A DNA stretch of 64,000 bases from Talpa occidentalis (lineage: Eukaryota > Chordata > Mammalia > Eulipotyphla > Talpidae). Shown here piece after piece: positions 60,442 to 64,000 of this stretch. The translations under genes and the position numbers were made by a program. Each line of letters begins with the position of its first letter. The first letter of the stretch is position 1. The stretch is taken from contig NW_023601754.1 in the NCBI RefSeq assembly GCF_014898055.3, forward strand, positions 51,329,013 through 51,393,012, in the 5' to 3' direction. Under the pieces are notes generated by a model. The model was not told the DNA's origin. It worked only from the letters and a program-made list of their open reading frames with translations, and did no database searches.

Positions 60442-60468
60442 GAAAAGGAAACCAGAGAAATCGAAACT
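60442..60468 (+). promoter_or_regulatory. Tandem ISRE of IFITM C
   Basis: GAAAAGGAAACC (60442-60453) and GAAATCGAAACT (60457-60468), 3 bp apart, both fit GAAANNGAAA; 61-87 bp before the ATG. Interferon induction through ISGF3/IRF factors is expected. Confidence 0.72.
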
Positions 60469-60528
60469 GCTCAGGAAGGAGAGTCCAGGGATCCCAGACC
60501 CGGTTAGCCCGTCGGCCTCACCCCAGCC

Positions 60529-61235
60529 ATGAACCACATGTCCCAGTCCCTGCGGCCCGGCACCAACCCCGGGAGCTATGAGGTGCTCAGGGAGGAGCAC
60601 GAGGTGGCCGTGCTGGGGGCGCCCGGCAGCCTGGCCCCCGGGGCCGCCACCACCACCGTGGTCACCATCCAGCCCGAGACCGCCGTGCCCGACCACGTCG
60701 TGTGGTCCCTCTTCAGCGCCCTCTTCATGAACTTCTGCTGCCTGGGCCTCGCGGCCTTCGCCTACTCCGTGAAGGTGCGTGTGCCGCCCCAGGGCCCGGG
60801 CCACCTCGGGAGGGACAGGCGCCAGAGCGCGCCTGCTGGTGTGCCCGGCTGGGGACCGTCCCCCTGGCTGGGAGGGCTGGGACGACATGGGGTGAGGGGC
60901 CAGGCCCGGGGGCTGACCTCCCGGAGGCTGAGAGCCCGTGAGGAGGAGCCGGAGGCCCCAGAGGGACACCGGGATGGGGAGGCTGGTGCCCGGCCCTGGG
61001 CAGGGCAGGTGGGGCCGCCCCGGTAGAGCCCTCATGAGCCCCGTCTCCTCCCCAGGCCAGGGACCGGAAGATGGTGGGCGACATCCTCGGGGCCCGGACC
61101 TACGCGTCCACCGCCAAGTGCCTGAACATCTGGGCCCTGTGCCTCGGCCTCCTCCTCAACGCCGGCCTCATCGCGCTCCTGGTGTTCGCCGGCATGGCCA
61201 TTTATGCAGCTGTCCAGAACGGCAGAGGCTACTAG
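60529..61235 (+). CDS. IFITM3: IFITM C, IFITM3-type with intact endocytic signal
   Basis: Interferon-induced endosomal restriction factor. Exons 60529-60774 and 61056-61235 (82 + 59 codons, 141 residues). The N-terminus [15 protein letters not shown] leads to SYEVL: Tyr17 starts a YxxPhi AP-2 signal equivalent to human IFITM3 Tyr20-Leu23, so traffic to late endosomes is expected. Also present are the amphipathic segment [11 protein letters not shown], Cys70/Cys71/Cys104 (palmitoylation), Lys87 in [18 protein letters not shown], and end VQNGRGY. The exons and intron are nearly identical to IFITM A and to inverted IFITM B. Among the three it is the only gene with a complete IFITM3-like N-terminal signal. 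Symbol by type; conversion within the cluster blurs orthology. Confidence 0.9.
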
Positions 61236-61300
61236 TGTCTGCCCTGCCCACCCACTCACTCCTCCACCCCCACCCTCCACACGGTCCCCTGCCTGTCACA

Positions 61301-61306
61301 ATAAAG
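61301..61306 (+). terminator. IFITM C poly(A) signal
   Basis: AATAAA 66 bp after the stop codon, the same spacing as IFITM A. Confidence 0.85.
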
Positions 61307-61847
61307 ACCGCCCGCTGTATCTGATGGTGCCTGGTGCTTCCTGCGGCCCCGGCCCAGCCTCCTGAGACGCCCCCTCACGCCTGTGTCCTCTCCCTGCGGA
61401 AGCAGCACCTGGGCCAGGCGGCCAGGAGGAGGGGCCCTGCCCCCTCGTTCAAGGTGTCCCCAGCTTGCTGCTGTCCCGCAGGCGGGCAGGCAGGTGTCCA
61501 CGTCCATGGAGCGGGGTCCTGGGGGGCGTCTGTGGGCCCGGCCTGACGGCTGCCGCCGCCTCCAGCCCCCAGGCTCTGCCTGGCTCCGGGGGATGGGTAG
61601 CCCGGCCAGGGCTGTGCGGGCAGAGTGCTGGTCTGTGGGGCTGTAGAGCCCACACCATCTGGAGCCCCACTCTGGGCTTCCCTGGCTGGGAGCCTGGCCC
61701 AGAACCCAGAACTTTCAAGACACCCAGCTCGCCCCCTGTGTGTGTGTGACCCCCACGGCTGTCCTCGCTGCACCTCAAGACTGTGCTGATGGCCCATGGA
61801 CACTGCTTCTTGGGCACCCCCATTTTATGGAGAAGTAGCCCATGTGG

Positions 61848-62097
61848 GAGCCTCCCTGGGGACCTGGGGTTCAGTCTCAGGCTGTCACTGCTGAAGCCTG
61901 AGTTCTATCCCCGGCCAGGGCGTGACCCACATGGCGCAGCAGACCCTGCCTGTCTCCCCGCTGCTCCCCTCAGCAGTGTGTTTCAGTGGGATCCGCCTGT
62001 TCTGCTCCCCACTCTGTCTCTGGGGAGTCCTCTTATACCCCTGCACATCTGGCCTGCACCCCAGTTCTACCCAAAAATAAAATCATACCAAAAAAAA
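61848..62097 (+). repeat. tRNA-derived SINE copy
   Basis: Plus-strand copy with head GGGAGCCTCCCTGG, TATCCCCGGCC region, 3' half GTCTCTGGGGAGTCC and an A-rich tail. Confidence 0.83.
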
Positions 62098-62138
62098 GAT
62101 GCAGTCCTTGTGTGTACACAGGCCAGTTATTCAAAGGT

Positions 62139-62234
62139 GAAAAAAAAAATTTTTTTTAAACATTTATACAAGAACCGGAGTACAGGCCAGATGCGGGGGA
62201 GGGTGAGAGGATCCACCGGAGACAGAGCGGGGTC
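62139..62234 (-). repeat. SINE 3' fragment
   Basis: Minus-strand piece: TTTATACAAGAACCGGAGTA, GAGGATCCACCGGAGACAGA; stops at about 62234. Confidence 0.75.
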
Positions 62235-64000
62235 CTCTGTCTGTCATTGATAATAGCTTTTGTTGGTTATATTGAGGTGTCTGGATGGATTAGTTCAAAT
62301 ATACTAAATAATGAAAACTACTGTCACCCTTTGGCTTTATTGAAATGTAGCTACTGGCATGTGTACCCGAGGTGTCCCCACTCAGCCCTGGGTGACCTGC
62401 AGGCAAGGAAGGGCTTGCAGCTGCCCAGCAGGGCCTGTCAAGGTGCCCAATGGTGCCTGTGTGGCCCTCCTGTGGGGCTGTGCCTGTGGGTGCAGTGCTG
62501 GGACCCCGATCTGAGGCGGGTGCTGGGCCTGGCTCTGGTACGCAGCCCTGGAGCCCCATGCGGGTGCGGGACCTTCAGGTACAGGGTTTGCCCCAGTTAC
62601 TTTGGTGGGGGGGAGGGCAGTGCAGTCTGGGCACCACCCCGAAACTCCTGCCTTTCCTTGCAGGGAGGACCAGCGGCACGTGGCCCTCCAGCTCCTAGGG
62701 TCCAGCGGGCCTCCCAGCTTGAGACGTCAGGCGAGGCAGTCCCGGCAGCGCCCCTCAGAGAAATAGGGCAGAGCAGGAGGCCTCACAGCCGTGACACCCA
62801 TCACAGTGGCCCTTGAGCACTGGGCCCCTCAGCAGGCCCCCACCTCTTGGGCTGGTGACCCAGCAGTCAGGAGCGCCCCCTCTGCCCTCAGCGCCTGCCA
62901 GCCTGTGCCAAGCGCCCAGCTGCGAGGCAGGATGGTCAGGACGGCCGGCGGGTGTGCTCAGCGGTGAACAGTGGCCCACGTGCCCGCAGGGCAGCCCCAT
63001 GCTGGGGGGTAGGGGCGCTTCCTTCGAGGGCCAGCGTTGGCCGCCCCTGCCCGGCAGGTGCATGTGGCCTTGGCCGGTGGCTGGAAAGCAGGGGAGCCGG
63101 GGTGCAACCCATCGCGTTCGTCCCCACAGCCTGAGAACGACAGAGTCTGGGACGCAGTTTCTGCCCCCGTCAGGGTGTGCGTGGGGTGCCGCTCGCGGGC
63201 GTGGAGGGGTCACAAGCTCAGGCCAATCCCAGAAAGACCAGGACAGCAAGGGCTGAGGGGGTGGGCTCCCCTTTCATTGGGCTCCTGGGGACTCGCTACT
63301 GGGGGGTGCTTTCCCACTGCCTTGCCTTGTCTCATCACCCTTTGTCACCCAGGGCTGTGAAGCCCCCCAGCTGCTGCTCTCCCCGCCCTGCCCTGCGGCC
63401 ACCCCCACAGGCGCACCCGACCTCCTCCCTCCAGCCCCCCAGGTGTCCAGTCCGGCCCTTAGGTGCTTCCAGGTCACCCCTGCCTAACAAAGGGCTTGGG
63501 GCGCGGGAGTCGGGAAGCGCAGAGGGCGCTGGACGCTGGGGCTGGCAGGGTCACCTGGATCCCCTCCAGGCCGCTCCAGGGCACATATCGCTGCGCTGGA
63601 GCCACTTTAAGAAGTTTCTCCTCAGCGTCCACTTCAAATTTAGCAAGAAAAGGGGGTCTCGTCAACCACAGCTGCCACTGTGGTGCGGGCCCGGGACCCC
63701 CTGGCCTGGCCCCGGTCCAGTCATGGTGCCACAAGGAGACCTGCGCGCCTCCGCTTTAGAAGAGCCCCTCACCCCGCCCAGAGGGCAGGCGGAAGATGGG
63801 GTGCCTGCCTCCCTGTGGGGAGTCCCCTCGCTTCCCACCCCTCCTCCCTTCTCTCCCCGCCCTCCCCTCCCCCTCCCACTGCCCCCTTCCCGGGCCCCTC
63901 CCCAGCAGCCTCTCTCCCTCCCAGGGTCCGGCTGTCTTTGTTCAGCGACTACCGTTGCACTGAGTCCCAGGCTTGAGTGTCGCTGGGGCTGGACGCCTGG

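Larger units (their letters stand above)
61310..64000. other. Gene-free end of window
   Basis: To about 61700 homologous to the flank downstream of IFITM A; then SINE copies (61848-62097 and 62139-62234) and unique sequence. In human the next gene is B4GALNT4, but I find no exon of it before 64000. Confidence 0.5.

Noticed and set aside
63600..64000. First exon of B4GALNT4 expected next by synteny
   Set aside because: No segment resembles its N-terminal coding sequence; the gene probably starts beyond the window.

Overview
This is placental-mammal nuclear DNA: intron-split genes, CpG islands, tRNA-derived SINEs, L1 and LTR remnants, and AATAAA-type poly(A) signals. Gene order and strands match human 11p15.5: RIC8A(+, 3' part) - SIRT3(-) - PSMD13(+) - COX8B(-) - NLRP6(+) - PGGHG(+) - IFITM5(-) - IFITM cluster. 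The abundant SINE (TGGTGGCGCAG head, GTTCGATCC-like B box, AATAAATAAATCTTT tail) is not Alu, B1/B2, pig PRE or horse ERE. COX8B is intact, whereas it is a pseudogene in human. Together these point to a non-primate, probably laurasiatherian mammal; I cannot name the species.

Layout. 1-3.8 kb holds the last eight coding exons of RIC8A, tail-to-tail with SIRT3 (4.2-8.6 kb). SIRT3 and PSMD13 diverge from one CpG-island promoter (7.7-9.7 kb). PSMD13 (to 18.6 kb) is tail-to-tail with COX8B. From 19.9 to 32.1 kb there is no recognisable gene, only SINEs, an LTR and candidate regulatory motifs. NLRP6 (32.2-38.0 kb) and PGGHG (39.7-44.1 kb) follow, both complete. The IFITM region starts at 45.6 kb: IFITM5 on minus, then three two-exon IFITM1/2/3-type genes, called A (+, 49.2 kb), B (-, 51.7 kb) and C (+, 60.5 kb) here, plus a decayed fragment at 57.9 kb. 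Two LTRs with clean 4-bp target duplications, an L1 tail, a 16-bp minisatellite and an orphan CpG island lie between B and C. After C (61.3-64 kb) no gene is recognised.

Functional themes: mitochondria (SIRT3 deacetylase, COX8B), the proteasome lid (PSMD13), G-protein chaperoning (RIC8A), mucosal innate sensing (NLRP6), collagen glucosyl-galactosyl-hydroxylysine breakdown (PGGHG), bone mineralisation (IFITM5) and interferon-induced membrane restriction factors (IFITM A-C).

The most notable observations are: (1) IFITM5 has AGG where the usual start ATG lies, with an in-frame ATG 18 codons upstream, so the predicted protein carries an N-terminal extension that includes the Ala-Leu-Glu-Pro stretch known from human osteogenesis imperfecta type V; (2) IFITM B has Cys in place of the Tyr of the YxxPhi endocytic signal that C keeps; (3) IFITM A has a short IFITM1-type N-terminus with an internal 27-bp repeat and a different promoter (GAS-like site plus one ISRE, against tandem ISREs in B and C); (4) B and C, and largely A, are almost identical even in their introns, which suggests recent duplication or gene conversion. 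Exon limits were read by eye from splice signals, phase and remembered family sequences; no search was run.
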